DNA of 64,000 bases from Gluconacetobacter sacchari (GCF_014174255.1 NZ_JABEQJ010000013.1:1-64000); one strand, 5' to 3'; counted from the first letter of the stretch, positions 50,743 to 60,733 are shown. A program made the numbers and translations. Notes: generated by a model not told the origin, from the sequence alone.

Positions 50743-52995
50743 TCAGAAATCCGCGGTGAAGGAGAATTTGTAGGTCCGGGGCAGGCCCTCCAGCAGGTAC
50801 CCGCCATAGGCCGAGGCCCAGTAGCGGGCATTGCCCACGTTATCGACACCGAAGCGCAGCGTGATGGGCTTGTGCGCGGTGACGAAGGTATAGCGAGCGC
50901 CGAGATCGAAACGCGTCCAGACGGGCAGATGCAGCGTATTGGCGGTGTTGACCCATTGCTTGCCGGTATTGACCACCCGCCCGGTCACCGTGCCGCCACG
51001 CAGGAACGGCAGGTCATATTCGATATTGGCGTTGATCGAATAATTGGGCACGCCGATCGCGCTGTGCCCGTTTTGCAGGCCGCCGGCGGTGCGGGTCAGA
51101 TCGGCGTCGATCAGCGTCGCACCCCCGTTGAAGCGCAGGCCGGGCATCAGTTCGCCATTGACGTTCAGTTCCGCCCCGCGATTGCGCTGCATGCCGTCGA
51201 CGGTGAAGATATACTGGCCGCCGCTGCCATAGGGCGCGGTATAGGCGTTGGGCTGCGAGATCTGGTAGAAGGCCAGGGACGCGGCAAAGCGGCCGATATC
51301 GTATTTGGCGCCGACTTCGTACTGCACCGACCGGTAGGGCGGAAAGACCTGCCCCAGATTGACGACGTTGCCCGATGCCGTGGGCCCCTGCGACAGGCCC
51401 TCGATCCGGTTGAAATAGATCGCGGTCTGGCGGATGGGATGCACGACCAGCCCGACGACGGGCGTGATCGCGTCCTGGTTGTAATCGGCGTTGCGGGCGC
51501 CGCGACCCGGCGCGTGGTAGTCGAAGCCGGCCACCATCAGGTTCTGGTACCGGAAACCGCCGGTCAGCGCCACGCGATTGTCGAAGAAGGACATCGTGTC
51601 GGAGAAGAACAGGCTATAGAGCCGCGTGCCGCTGATCTGCCTGGGGTCGGCGACGTTGCCGCCGGTATAGGTCTGGTCCGGCACGCCGGTATAGGCGGGG
51701 CGATAGAGATTGGTGGCGCTGTATGGCCACGCATAGGCATAGGCGCTGTCGCTTTCCTCCCACAGCGCCGAGCCGCCGGCATTGATCTCGTGCCTGACCG
51801 GCCCCGTCGCGACATGCGCCCGCACGCCGCCGCGCGTGCTCTTGTTGGTCTGCACGTAGGGGACATAGAGATTGCCGTTGGTGCTGTCGCCGGTGCGGGC
51901 GTCGTTGACGGTCAGGACCTGGTAGTTGCCCTGCTCGTGGCCGCCCAGGCCGCCAAATGCCGCATAAAGCGTGACATGTTTCGACAGGTCGTGTTCGACA
52001 TTGAGCATGCCGAAGATGTAGTTGAGGTTGTTGTAGGTCCAGGGCTGGCCGAAATTGGCGCCGGGCGAGACCGGGCGCGGCACGTGGGTGACGTCGGCGC
52101 CGAGGAAGATCGCCGGGCGGCCCCAATTGACCCCCTGGTTCTGGAAATTCATGTCCAGCGTCACGCGGGTCCGGTCGTCATGCCAGTCGAAATCGCCGCC
52201 GACGGCGACCGAATGGCGCCGTTCGTGGTCGATGGAATCGGTGCCGTCCATGCCCGCGACATTGACGCGGGCGCCAAACGCGTGATCGGTGCCGAAACGC
52301 CGGCCCAGGTCGACGCTGCCGCCCCCCATCGCGCCGCTGGTGTAATCGCCGGTCAGGCGGGTGATCGGGGCTTCGGTGGCGTGCTTGAACATCAGGTTGA
52401 TGTTGCCGCCGATCGCCGACCCGCCCGGTGCCGCGCCGTTGAGGAAGGCGCTGGCGCCGTTGAGCACCTGCACCTGGTCATAGAGCTGCGGCGAGACGAG
52501 CTGGCGCGGCGTGATGCCATACAGGCCGTTGATCGCGACGTCGTCGCCATAGACCTGGAAGCCGCGAATGATGAACATCTCGGAAAAATTGCCGTAGCCG
52601 TAGGTGGTGCGGACCGACGGGTCGTTCTCCAGCACCTGGCCCAGCGTCTGCGACTGCTGGTTCAGGATCAGGCTGGCATTGTAGCTGCGGACGTTGAAGG
52701 GCACGTCGATCCCCTTCTTGTCGCCCAGCACGCCGAGTTGGCCGCCGCTGGAAACCTGCATCTGGTTGCGGCGCTTGGCCTCGACCACGATGGTTTCATC
52801 GCGCGTCGCCGCCGGCGATCCGGCCGGCAGGGCCGCGGGGGCTGCCGCCCCGCCATCGGCCTTCCTGCCCTTGGCCGGTTTGCCGGCGGCCGCGTGGGCG
52901 ACCCCATGCGACGACACGCCGGCCAGCAATGCCAGCAGCGCCAGGTTGAGGGGCTTCCTGTGCCGGGCACGGGTCGGGTGGCAGGTCTTCCGCAT
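50743..52995 (-). CDS. TonB-dependent siderophore-type receptor
   Basis: This 750-residue outer-membrane receptor is of the FhuE/FpvA-like siderophore group. It has a signal peptide (LALLALLAGVSSHGVAHA) and a plug with ETIVVEAKRR, VPFNVRSYNASLILNQQSQT, VLENDPSVR and MFIIRGFQVYGDDVAINGLY. NGASAFLNGAAPGGSAIGGN follows, a block frequent in this group. The barrel ends LPRTYKFSFTADF. No extra signalling domain is seen before the plug. The start is the ATG at 52995. An AraC-family gene lies directly upstream on the same strand and probably controls it in response to iron or the siderophore. Confidence 0.9.
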   Translation of the reverse strand: MRKTCHPTRARHRKPLNLALLALLAGVSSHGVAHAAAGKPAKGRKADGGAAAPAALPAGSPAATRDETIVVEAKRRNQMQVSSGGQLGVLGDKKGIDVPFNVRSYNASLILNQQSQTLGQVLENDPSVRTTYGYGNFSEMFIIRGFQVYGDDVAINGLYGITPRQLVSPQLYDQVQVLNGASAFLNGAAPGGSAIGGNINLMFKHATEAPITRLTGDYTSGAMGGGSVDLGRRFGTDHAFGARVNVAGMDGTDSIDHERRHSVAVGGDFDWHDDRTRVTLDMNFQNQGVNWGRPAIFLGADVTHVPRPVSPGANFGQPWTYNNLNYIFGMLNVEHDLSKHVTLYAAFGGLGGHEQGNYQVLTVNDARTGDSTNGNLYVPYVQTNKSTRGGVRAHVATGPVRHEINAGGSALWEESDSAYAYAWPYSATNLYRPAYTGVPDQTYTGGNVADPRQISGTRLYSLFFSDTMSFFDNRVALTGGFRYQNLMVAGFDYHAPGRGARNADYNQDAITPVVGLVVHPIRQTAIYFNRIEGLSQGPTASGNVVNLGQVFPPYRSVQYEVGAKYDIGRFAASLAFYQISQPNAYTAPYGSGGQYIFTVDGMQRNRGAELNVNGELMPGLRFNGGATLIDADLTRTAGGLQNGHSAIGVPNYSINANIEYDLPFLRGGTVTGRVVNTGKQWVNTANTLHLPVWTRFDLGARYTFVTAHKPITLRFGVDNVGNARYWASAYGGYLLEGLPRTYKFSFTADF

Positions 52996-53019
52996 TGTGG
53001 GGGGCACTCGCGATGCTGG

Positions 53020-53045
53020 CGCCTCGATCGAGGCGGCGTTTTTTG
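53020..53045 (+). terminator. terminator-like hairpin in the receptor leader, oriented to the plus strand
   Basis: CGCCTCGATCGAGGCG is a perfect 16-base palindrome, followed on the plus strand by GCGTTTTTTG. Both flanking genes are on the minus strand, so it would stop antisense transcription. On the minus strand it forms a stem in the leader of the receptor mRNA. Confidence 0.5.
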
Positions 53046-53076
53046 TTTGAAAAATCCGTTTTATGGCGGGTAGCTT

Positions 53077-53874
53077 TTATATCTTCGCGCTCCCCCGGCA
53101 ATACGCGCTGGGCGACATGCCGAAGATGCGATGAAAGGCGGCGCTGAAGGCGCTGGGGCTGTCATAGCCGACATCGTAGGCCGCCACCGTGACCGACCGC
53201 CCCTGCTCCAGCAGGGCGATCGCCTCGACCATCCGGGCCTGCTGGCGCCAGCTTGCCAGGCCCATGCCGGTCTGCTCGCGGAACAGGCGCGTGAAGGTGC
53301 GCCGCCCCATGCCGGCCTCGATCGCCCAATGGTCCAGGTCGCGCCCGTCGGTCGGGTCCAGCAGCAGGGCGCGGCAGACGCGCGCCAGCCGCCGGTCGGA
53401 CGGCATGCTGATCCGCAGCCCGACGCTGGGCATGCGGTCCAGTTCGTCGAGCAGCAGGCTGGTCAGGCGGACCTCGCGCCCATGGGGCGGAAAGGGAAAG
53501 CGGAATTGCAGCACTTCGTCGATCAGCGCGCGCACCAGCGGCGTGGTCTCGAACACATGGCAGCGGTCGGGCCATTTATTGAGCGTGTTGTCGACATAGA
53601 GCGTGCGGAACTGCACCGCCGCGCGGGTGGTCACCTGATGATGGGTGCCGGCCGGGATCCAGATGGCCCGGTTCGGCGGCAGGATATAGCTGGCGGCATC
53701 GGTCGTCACCGTGATCACGCCCGACACGGTCAGGGCGAGCTGGCAGCGCTCATGGGCATGGAACGGGTCGGAAAAGCCCGGAGGATAATGGTCGGCCAGG
53801 CCCACGACCGGGCTGGCATCGTGCGGCAGGTCGCTGCTGCGCTTGATCGGAAGGATCTTCGCCTGCGTCGACAT
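53077..53874 (-). CDS. AraC-family regulator with cupin sensor
   Basis: This 265-residue transcription factor has an N-terminal cupin-like domain (about residues 20-130, with HAHERCQLALTVSGVITV and WIPAGTHHQVTT). The C-terminal AraC double helix-turn-helix (about 165-260) contains GMGRRTFTRLFREQTGMGLA and VGYDSPSAFSAAFHRIFGMS. GGGAGGGGA precedes the ATG at 53874. It is upstream of the siderophore-type receptor on the same strand, 81 bases away, and most likely regulates it. Small aromatic or siderophore-like ligands are typical of this subgroup. Confidence 0.9.
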   Translation of the reverse strand: MSTQAKILPIKRSSDLPHDASPVVGLADHYPPGFSDPFHAHERCQLALTVSGVITVTTDAASYILPPNRAIWIPAGTHHQVTTRAAVQFRTLYVDNTLNKWPDRCHVFETTPLVRALIDEVLQFRFPFPPHGREVRLTSLLLDELDRMPSVGLRISMPSDRRLARVCRALLLDPTDGRDLDHWAIEAGMGRRTFTRLFREQTGMGLASWRQQARMVEAIALLEQGRSVTVAAYDVGYDSPSAFSAAFHRIFGMSPSAYCRGSAKI

Positions 53875-54271
53875 TCTTCCCCTCCCCTCCTTCACCCCAA
53901 TACCGGCGGCCCCGGCTCCTGCCCCTGAATTGTTACGTTAATAGGTCGTTGCGAATTCGGTCTGTTCAGGCAGGGCCAGCCACCGTCTCGATAGGGCCAA
54001 AACAGATCCGGCGTGGCGGCCCCGCCCGATCGCGGCTGTCGGCGGCGGGCCGAGCTTCGTCTCGAACAGGCCGTCCTCGCGCGTCGGCATGCGCCACATG
54101 CGCCGTTTTCATTTCCGGATCAATCCCTTGGTCCGCGCGCCGATCCGGGCGCGCGCGGGCGGCGACCGCATGGACAATGCGGCGCGCCGATGGAACGATA
54201 TCGCGGCGAGCGCAACGAGTCCTGTCGTTTGCCCCACCCCCATGACGCACCGTCCAGACCGGGACCCGATA
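53875..54271. promoter_or_regulatory. divergent spacer between the AraC and S9 peptidase genes
   Basis: This 397-base stretch holds no recognisable gene. It is AT-richer only around 53930-53960. Promoters for both genes must lie here. I see no strong repeat or hairpin in it. Confidence 0.3.
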
Positions 54272-56272
54272 ATGGCGCGATACGGTTCTTTCCTCTGTCT
54301 TTCCGCCACGCGACCGGTCACGGCCCTGGGGATCGCCTTTCTGGGCGCGCTGGCGGCGTCTTCCTGCTTCGTCCGCGCGGCGCGGGCGGCGAAGCCGATG
54401 ATCACGCCGGAACAGATCAGCGCGCTGCGCGGTGTCGGCGATGTCGCGCTGGCGCCCGACGGCAGGCATATCGTCTATGGCGTGCGCGCCTTCGCCGACC
54501 CGGCGCGGCCGCCGGTCACCCGGCTGTGGCTGCGCGCCGTCCAGCCGGATGGGCCGGCGGCCGCGCTGGATGGCGCGCAGGACAATGACAGCCATCCCCG
54601 CTGGTCGCCCGACGGGCGCCGCCTGGCCTATATCGGTCGGCATGGCGGCGCGCACGACACGCTATGGCTGACCGGCCCGGCGGGCGGCGCCCCGCATGCG
54701 CTGGGGCCCTTCGCGGGGGACGTGACCGACTTCCGCTGGTCGCCGGACGGCAAGGCGCTGGCGATCCTGGTGCGTCCCGCCTCCGCCGCTCCCGGCGCCC
54801 CCGGCGCACAGATGGCGGGATCGGCCCCGGACGACGCTCCGCCCGGCCCCGGCCTGGCCATCGTCACGCCGGCCGACGGGCACGTGCGGCCGGTCGCGCT
54901 GGACGCGCGCGCGGTGTTCGATGTCGATTGGGCGCCCGACGGGCGGTCGCTGGTCGTGCGGACGGGCCGGTCGAGCGGCCTGGACGCATTCTGGTATCGC
55001 TCGGCCGTCAGCATCGTCGATACCGAAGGGCATGTCCTGCACCGCCTGCCGGGCCACGCGACGGCGGTGCATCCGGTCTTTTCGCCCGACGGGCGGTCTC
55101 TGGCCTGGGGGCATTTCGACGACAAGGGAATCGTCGGCGCGGTCAGCCGCTATGATCTGTCGGATGGCCGCAGCCATCCGATGGGTGCCGGCTGGTCCGG
55201 GTCGATCCGCGCCATGGCGTGGAATCCGGACGGCAGGAGCCTGACGGTGCTGGGCCTGGACGACGTGACGCCCTGCCTGGCGCGGCTGGATGCCGCCGAC
55301 GGCACCGTGCGCCGGACGGTCGGACTGGGCGGCCAGCCCTACGCGTTTTCCATGGCCGGCGACGGCACCGTGGCGCTGCCGGCCAGCACGCCGAGCCGGG
55401 CGGAGGATGTCTGGATCGTCCATGACGGCCACGCGCGGCCCCTGACCGACCTGAACCCGCAGGTCGCCGGCTGGCCGCTGGGCACGCAGCAGGTGGTCCG
55501 CTGGCGCGGCCGGGACGGCACGGCCCTGAGCGGCCTGCTGGTCCTGCCCCCGGGTCGGGAGCATGGCCTGCCGCTGTTCACCCAGATCCATGGCGGGCCG
55601 TACGAGGCCTGGACACAGGGCTGGCTGGGATCATGGCATGACTGGGCACGGCTGCTGGCCAGCCACGGCATCGCCGTCTTTCTGCCCGACCCGCGCGGGT
55701 CGGAGGGGCGCGGCACCGCCTTCGCCGAGGCGACGCGCGGCGACTGGGGCGGCGCCGACGCCCGCGATATCCTCGACGGCATCGACATGCTGACCCGCCG
55801 CGGCATCGCCGACCCGAAGCGCCTGGCGCTGGGCGGATGGAGCTATGGCGGCTTCATGGCCGCCTGGATGGCGGGGCATGAGGAGCGGTTCCTGACCGTG
55901 ATCGACGGCGCGGGCATCACCGACCTGCGGGCAATGGCGCTGTCGACCGACGTGACCACCGGCTTCCTGCCGCCCTATTTCGGCGACCCGATCGACCGGG
56001 CGGCGGAGTATGCCGCGCATTCGCCGCTCGACGCCGTGGCGCGGGTGCGGATTCCCGTCCTGCTGCTGCATGGCATGGCCGATAGCCGCGTGCCGCCGGA
56101 CCAGGGGCTGATGTTCTTCAACGCCCTGCGGGCGCGTGGCGCGCGGGTGGTGCTGGCGCGCTATCCCGGCGCGCCGCACTGGTTCGGCGGCGCGGTCGGC
56201 GCGACGGTCGAGGCGGATGTGCAACGGCGGGTCCTGACATGGCTGACCCCGATCCTGAAACCCGTGCCATGA
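54272..56272 (+). CDS. exported S9 (prolyl oligopeptidase) family peptidase
   Basis: This 666-residue serine peptidase resembles acylaminoacyl/dipeptidyl peptidases of family S9. It has a long signal sequence ending ASSCFVRAARA. An N-terminal PD40 beta-propeller (about residues 40-390) has units such as HPRWSPDGRRLAYIGRHGG and HPVFSPDGRSLAWG. The C-terminal catalytic domain has the nucleophile in GGWSYGGFMAAWMAG, Asp in HGMADSRVPPDQG and His in YPGAPHWF. The ATG at 54272 gives the signal sequence. Its stop overlaps the start of the permease gene (ATGA), suggesting peptide hydrolysis coupled to amino-acid uptake. Confidence 0.9.
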   Translation: MARYGSFLCLSATRPVTALGIAFLGALAASSCFVRAARAAKPMITPEQISALRGVGDVALAPDGRHIVYGVRAFADPARPPVTRLWLRAVQPDGPAAALDGAQDNDSHPRWSPDGRRLAYIGRHGGAHDTLWLTGPAGGAPHALGPFAGDVTDFRWSPDGKALAILVRPASAAPGAPGAQMAGSAPDDAPPGPGLAIVTPADGHVRPVALDARAVFDVDWAPDGRSLVVRTGRSSGLDAFWYRSAVSIVDTEGHVLHRLPGHATAVHPVFSPDGRSLAWGHFDDKGIVGAVSRYDLSDGRSHPMGAGWSGSIRAMAWNPDGRSLTVLGLDDVTPCLARLDAADGTVRRTVGLGGQPYAFSMAGDGTVALPASTPSRAEDVWIVHDGHARPLTDLNPQVAGWPLGTQQVVRWRGRDGTALSGLLVLPPGREHGLPLFTQIHGGPYEAWTQGWLGSWHDWARLLASHGIAVFLPDPRGSEGRGTAFAEATRGDWGGADARDILDGIDMLTRRGIADPKRLALGGWSYGGFMAAWMAGHEERFLTVIDGAGITDLRAMALSTDVTTGFLPPYFGDPIDRAAEYAAHSPLDAVARVRIPVLLLHGMADSRVPPDQGLMFFNALRARGARVVLARYPGAPHWFGGAVGATVEADVQRRVLTWLTPILKPVP

Positions 56273-57710
56273 GCGCCGGCCCCACGCTGCGCCGGGCGCT
56301 GGGCCCGATGGACCTGCTGCTGCTGGGCGTCGGCTGCGTCGTCGGGGCCGGGGTCTATATCCTGCCCGGCGTCGCGGCGGCGGAATATGCGGGTCCGGCC
56401 GTCACACTTTCCTTCCTGGCGGCCGGGGGCGCCTGCGGGCTGACAGGGATCTGCTACGCCGAGCTGTCGACCGCGATGCCGATCGCCGGGGCATCGTACA
56501 GCTATGTCACCCGCGCCTTCGGGCCGGGGGCCGCCCTGTGGGTGGGCTGGATGCTGACGCTGGAATTCCTGCTGGCCGGCGCGGCGGTCGCCACCGGCTT
56601 CGCCAGCTATCTGCAAAGCCTGCTGGTGGCGCTGGGCCACGGTCTGCCGTCGGCGCTGGTCCAAGCGTGGGACCGGCCGCCGGTGCGCCGGGGCCGCATG
56701 CCAATCTGGCCGCCCTCGCCGCGCTGATGCTGGTCGCGGCGGCGCTGGTGCGCGGCGTGCGGGAATCGGCCCGGGTCAATACCGCGCTGGTGGTGGTGAA
56801 GACGGGCGTGCTGCTGGTCTTCCTGGGCATCGGGATCGGCCATGTGACGCCGGCCAACTGGTCGCCCTTCCTGCCGCCGTCCGAGGGCGGGTTCCGCTTC
56901 GGCGTGCCCGGGGTGCTGCGCGCGGCCTCGATCGTCGTCTTCGCCTATCTGGGGTTCGACACCGTCGCGACGGCAGCGGCCGAGGCGCGCCGGCCGGCAC
57001 GCGACCTGCCGATCGGCCTGATCGGCACGCTGCTGGCCAGCGCGCTGCTCTATGCGCTGGTCTCGCTGGTGCTGACCGGGCTGGTGCCGTTCCGCAGCCT
57101 CGACGTGCCCGACCCGGTGGCCGAGGCGATGGCGGCGGTGGGCTATCCGCGCATCGGCATCCTGCTGCGGGTCGGCGCGCTGACGGGGCTGGCCTCGGTG
57201 ATGCTGGTCAATACCTACGGCCATTCGCGCATCTGCTACGCCATGGCCCGCGACGGGCTGCTGCCGGGCTGGTTCATGCGGCTGCACCCGCGCCACGGCA
57301 CGCCGGGGCTGGGGATCGTGCTGGCCGCCCTGCTGGCGGGGCTGCTGGCGGCGCTGTTTCCCATCGGGGTGCTGGCGGACCTGGTCAGCATCGGAACCAT
57401 GGTCGCCTTCTCGGGCGTGGCGCTCAGCGCCATGCGGCTGCGGGTGACCGCTCCCGACATGGCGCGGCCCTTCCGCATTCCGCTGGGCGGCGTGCGTGTC
57501 GGCGGCCTGTGGCTGGGGGTGGTGCCGATCTGCGCGCTGGCCGTCTCGGTCGGCACCATCCTCATCGTCCTGGCCGGCATCGGCCAGCAGGCGCTGGCCG
57601 GACGGCCGTCGGCCGCGATCTTCCTGCTGCTGTACCTGGCGGCCGGACTGGCCCTGGCCCGGCATCAGGCCAGGCGCCGACGGCGCGGAGAGGCGGACAG
57701 CCGGGCCTGA
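56269..57710 (+). pseudogene. APC-family amino-acid permease broken by a frameshift
   Basis: Two frames together encode a full permease of about 480 residues. The first (56269-56727) begins MSAGPTLRRALGPMDLLLLG and VGAGVYILPGVAAAEYAGPA, up to LLVALGHGLPSALVQAW. From about 56675 the sense continues in another frame with NLAALAALMLVAAALVRGVR, FAYLGFDTVATAAAEARRPA and further membrane segments to 57710. A one-base loss near 56660-56700 explains it. It would be a cationic amino-acid transporter of the YfnA/CAT type. It overlaps the S9 peptidase stop. A sequencing error cannot be excluded. Confidence 0.7.
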
Positions 57711-57724
57711 CGGCCCGGCGGCGC

Positions 57725-58363
57725 TCAGCCGCCGGGCGCGCGGCCGAACGCCGCCATGTCCTCGGCCACCCGCCGCTGCTGCAACGTGCCATGCGACAGC
57801 GCGTCATGCACGCCCTGCCAGTCCTCCGCGCCGTTATGCTGGCCCAGCCGGATCTGGCCCCGCAGCGTGGCGATGGGAATCTCGAACCCCGCGATCGCGC
57901 CCAGCAGCCGGTCGATATAGCCGCCGACCGCACCGGGCCGCCATGCGCCGCCATCGGGCATCGCCAGGGCGCTGCTGCGGTCCAGGATCGTGCGCAGGGC
58001 GGCCGGGTCCTCGATCACGGCCGGGGTGCCGGTGGCATGCGCGGCGGTGTACAGCCAGGTCGGCACGCGCGGGCTGGTGCGGTACCAGTCGGGCGAGACG
58101 CCGGCATCGGCGCCCAGGAAGGTCACCAGCACCGGACGCCCGGCGGCCAGGTCGGCCAGTTGCGGATTGCGGCGGTCCAGATGGCCGACCAGCGTCCCCA
58201 GCGGCCCCCGGTCGCGGTCCAGCAGCAGGGGCAGGTGGCAGGCTACGGGCGGACGGGAACCGGCGCCGCCGGGCAGGGTGACGACCGTGGCCAGGCGCAC
58301 CCGCGCCATCAGGTCGTGCAGGCGCGCGCTGTCGTCGCAGGCGTAATCCGGTGGAGCGTACAT
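57725..58363 (-). CDS. FMN-binding PaiB-like protein
   Basis: This 212-residue protein of the PaiB/FMN-binding negative transcriptional regulator family starts MYAPPDYACDD. It also has ARLHDLMARVRLATVVTL, HLPLLLDRDRGPLGTLVGHL, YRTSPRVPTWLYTAAHATG and GFEIPIATLRGQIRLGQHN. The fold is a split-barrel flavin-binding domain. In Bacillus PaiB affects sporulation and protease genes; the real activity of the family is unclear. The start at 58363 matches the family N-terminus. It is convergent with the broken permease gene. Confidence 0.88.
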   Translation of the reverse strand: MYAPPDYACDDSARLHDLMARVRLATVVTLPGGAGSRPPVACHLPLLLDRDRGPLGTLVGHLDRRNPQLADLAAGRPVLVTFLGADAGVSPDWYRTSPRVPTWLYTAAHATGTPAVIEDPAALRTILDRSSALAMPDGGAWRPGAVGGYIDRLLGAIAGFEIPIATLRGQIRLGQHNGAEDWQGVHDALSHGTLQQRRVAEDMAAFGRAPGG

Positions 58364-58564
58364 GGCAGGCATTTCCGGCTGGACGAAGGGGATCGGGCAT
58401 TCTAGCACCGTTCCGGCCGCCGACCCGTGCCGCCGGGCCAGAACCCACCGCCGCCGGGCCGGCCCCAAGCCGGCCGTCGCGATTCCGGAGCGTTTCGTCC
58501 CATGGCCCGGCCGCTGGCCTCTTTGACCCTTTCCGACACGCCCGGCCGGCCGGTTTCGTCAAGA

Positions 58565-60733
58565 ATGGCGCCAAGACAGCGGAGCCCGACGATCGTGACC
58601 TCACCCCCTCTCGCAGACCCGCCAGGCCTCCTGGACCCGGAGATCGCGGCCTTTCGCCGGCATATGGCCATGGCGGGGCAGGACTTCCCGCCCTTCGAGA
58701 CCCTGCCGCCCGACGCCGCCCGCGCCCTGGCCGCCCAGGCGCGCGCGACGCTGCCGGCCAGGCGCCCGGCCGTGGCGCATGTCGGCGACATCGTCATCGA
58801 AGAGGCCACACCGCCCCTGCGCGCGCGGATCTTTTCCCCCGGCCCGGCGGCGGAGGGCGTGCTGGTCTATCTGCATGGCGGGGGCTGGACCCTGTTCGGC
58901 CTGGATACCCATGACAGGCTGATGCGCGAATATGCCGTCGGCGCGAACCTGGCGGTGGTCGGGCTGGATTACGCCCTGGCGCCGGAACATGTCTTTCCCG
59001 TCGCACTGGAACAGGTCATGGACTGCCTGCGGGCGTTGCCCGACCATCTGGGCCCGCTCGCGGACCTGCCGCTGTTCGTCGGCGGGGATTCGGCCGGGGC
59101 CAACCTGTCGCTGGCCGCCGCGATCGGACTGCGCGACGCGGGTGCCGGCCTGCATGGGCGGCTGCGCGGCCTGCTGCTGAGCTACGGCGTGTATGACAGC
59201 GCGTGCGACACGCCGTCCTATACCCGGTTCGCCGGGCCGGACTTCATGCTGACGCGCGACGAGATGCTGTTCTTCTGGCAGCGCTACATCCCCGATGCCG
59301 CCCGGCGCGCGCTGCCGCTGGCCTCTCCGCTGCGGGCGGATCTCGCGGGCCTGCCGCCGGTTTTCATGACCATCGCGGAATGCGACGTGCTGGCCGACGA
59401 GAACCATGCCATGGCCGACCGCCTGCGCGCCGCCGGCAACGCCGTCACCGCCCGGTCCTATCCGGGGGCTACCCACTCGTTCCTCGAGGCGCTGGATGTC
59501 GCCGGCCTGGCCGCCCGGGCGGTGGGCGACCAGATCGCCTGGCTGCGCGCGCGCCGCCCGGGACGGGGCGGCGGCATGACCCTGCGCCGGGGCCTGTTCC
59601 TGGCGCATCGCTATGCCGGGCTGGGCATCGCGCTGTTCCTGATGCTCGCGGCGGCGACGGGCACGGCGCTGGTCTTCCGCGACCGGGCGGATGCCGCGCT
59701 CAATCCCGGCCTGTTCCGTGTGCCGGCGGGGCCGGTGCGGCCGGCGGCCGAACTGATGGCACGCGTTCTGGCCGCCCATCCGTCCTGGCGCGTCGTGCGC
59801 TTCGACCTGCGGCCGCGCTCGGGCTCCGCGCTGCGCGCCGTGATGACCCGCGCCCCCGGCGCCGCGCCCGAGGACGTGTTTATCGACCCGCGCGACGGGC
59901 GGGTGACGGGCACCCGCACCCGGCAGGGCCGGCCGGACCGGGCCCATGCGATGCAGCTTCTGTACGACCTGCATGACACGCTGGCGCTGGGCAACGCCGG
60001 GCGCCTGTTCATGGGAAGCATCGCGGCCTGCTGGCTGGCGCTGACGGTGGCGGGGCTGGTCGTCACCCTGCCGCGCCGCCGGCCGCTGCTGGCCGCCTGG
60101 CGGCCGGCCTGGGGCCTGAACCGCCAGATGCTGGCCCGCCGTCTGTGGCCGGAACTGCACCGGACGATCGGACTGTGGACGATGCCGTTCATGATCGTGA
60201 TCGCGCTGACCTCGGTGGCGATGAATTTTTTCGACGAGGCCTTCGCCCCGCTCGCAGCCTTCCTGTCGCCGCCCCGCGCCGGCTCGCCCTTCGCCGAGGG
60301 CGCCCCGCCGCCGCCCGCCCGTTCCGGCTCCGTTCTGGACTATGCGGCGGCCGAGGCGATCGCCCGCGCCTGGGCCGCGCGCGCCTATCCCGGCGCCATG
60401 CCGGTGGCGCTGGCCGACGATCCGGCGCGGGACCTGTACGGCGTGTCGTTCGCGCCGGGGGGTACGCCGCTTTATACCGGTTTCGGGCGGATCACCTGCG
60501 AGATCGACCGGCATGACGGCCGGATCGTCTGGGTCGACGATCCGCGCCTGGACGGTGCCGGCACGCTGGCGATCCGCCTGCTCTATCCGCTGCATAGCGG
60601 CCAGATCGGCGGCTGGCCGACGATGGCCGGCGTGCTGGCGATCGGCCTGGCCTGCGGGTTCATGATCGTCTCCGGCGTGCTGCCCTGGCTGCGCCGGCAG
60701 ACCGGGCGGCCCCGTCCCCGCCGGAGGGCATGA
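58565..60733 (+). CDS. HSL-type esterase fused to a PepSY membrane protein
   Basis: A single frame of about 722 codons joins two domains. Residues 1-330 are a hormone-sensitive-lipase-type alpha/beta hydrolase: oxyanion HGGGW (104-108), nucleophile Ser176 in GDSAG, YALAPEH, Asp in AECDVLADENH and His304 in ATHSF. From Met338 a PepSY-TM protein of the iron-regulated type follows, with about four membrane segments (LAHRYAGLGIALFLMLAAAT; HRTIGLWTMPFMIVIALTSV) and a PepSY domain near 600-690. The ATG at 59576 could start the second part separately. The N-terminal start is uncertain; GTG at 58595 with GGAG is also good. Confidence 0.8.
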   Translation: MAPRQRSPTIVTSPPLADPPGLLDPEIAAFRRHMAMAGQDFPPFETLPPDAARALAAQARATLPARRPAVAHVGDIVIEEATPPLRARIFSPGPAAEGVLVYLHGGGWTLFGLDTHDRLMREYAVGANLAVVGLDYALAPEHVFPVALEQVMDCLRALPDHLGPLADLPLFVGGDSAGANLSLAAAIGLRDAGAGLHGRLRGLLLSYGVYDSACDTPSYTRFAGPDFMLTRDEMLFFWQRYIPDAARRALPLASPLRADLAGLPPVFMTIAECDVLADENHAMADRLRAAGNAVTARSYPGATHSFLEALDVAGLAARAVGDQIAWLRARRPGRGGGMTLRRGLFLAHRYAGLGIALFLMLAAATGTALVFRDRADAALNPGLFRVPAGPVRPAAELMARVLAAHPSWRVVRFDLRPRSGSALRAVMTRAPGAAPEDVFIDPRDGRVTGTRTRQGRPDRAHAMQLLYDLHDTLALGNAGRLFMGSIAACWLALTVAGLVVTLPRRRPLLAAWRPAWGLNRQMLARRLWPELHRTIGLWTMPFMIVIALTSVAMNFFDEAFAPLAAFLSPPRAGSPFAEGAPPPPARSGSVLDYAAAEAIARAWAARAYPGAMPVALADDPARDLYGVSFAPGGTPLYTGFGRITCEIDRHDGRIVWVDDPRLDGAGTLAIRLLYPLHSGQIGGWPTMAGVLAIGLACGFMIVSGVLPWLRRQTGRPRPRRRA

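Noticed and set aside
53949-54655. Short frames in the AraC/S9 spacer on both strands
   Set aside because: Translations are Arg/Ala-rich without domains; part overlaps the S9 signal region in another frame.
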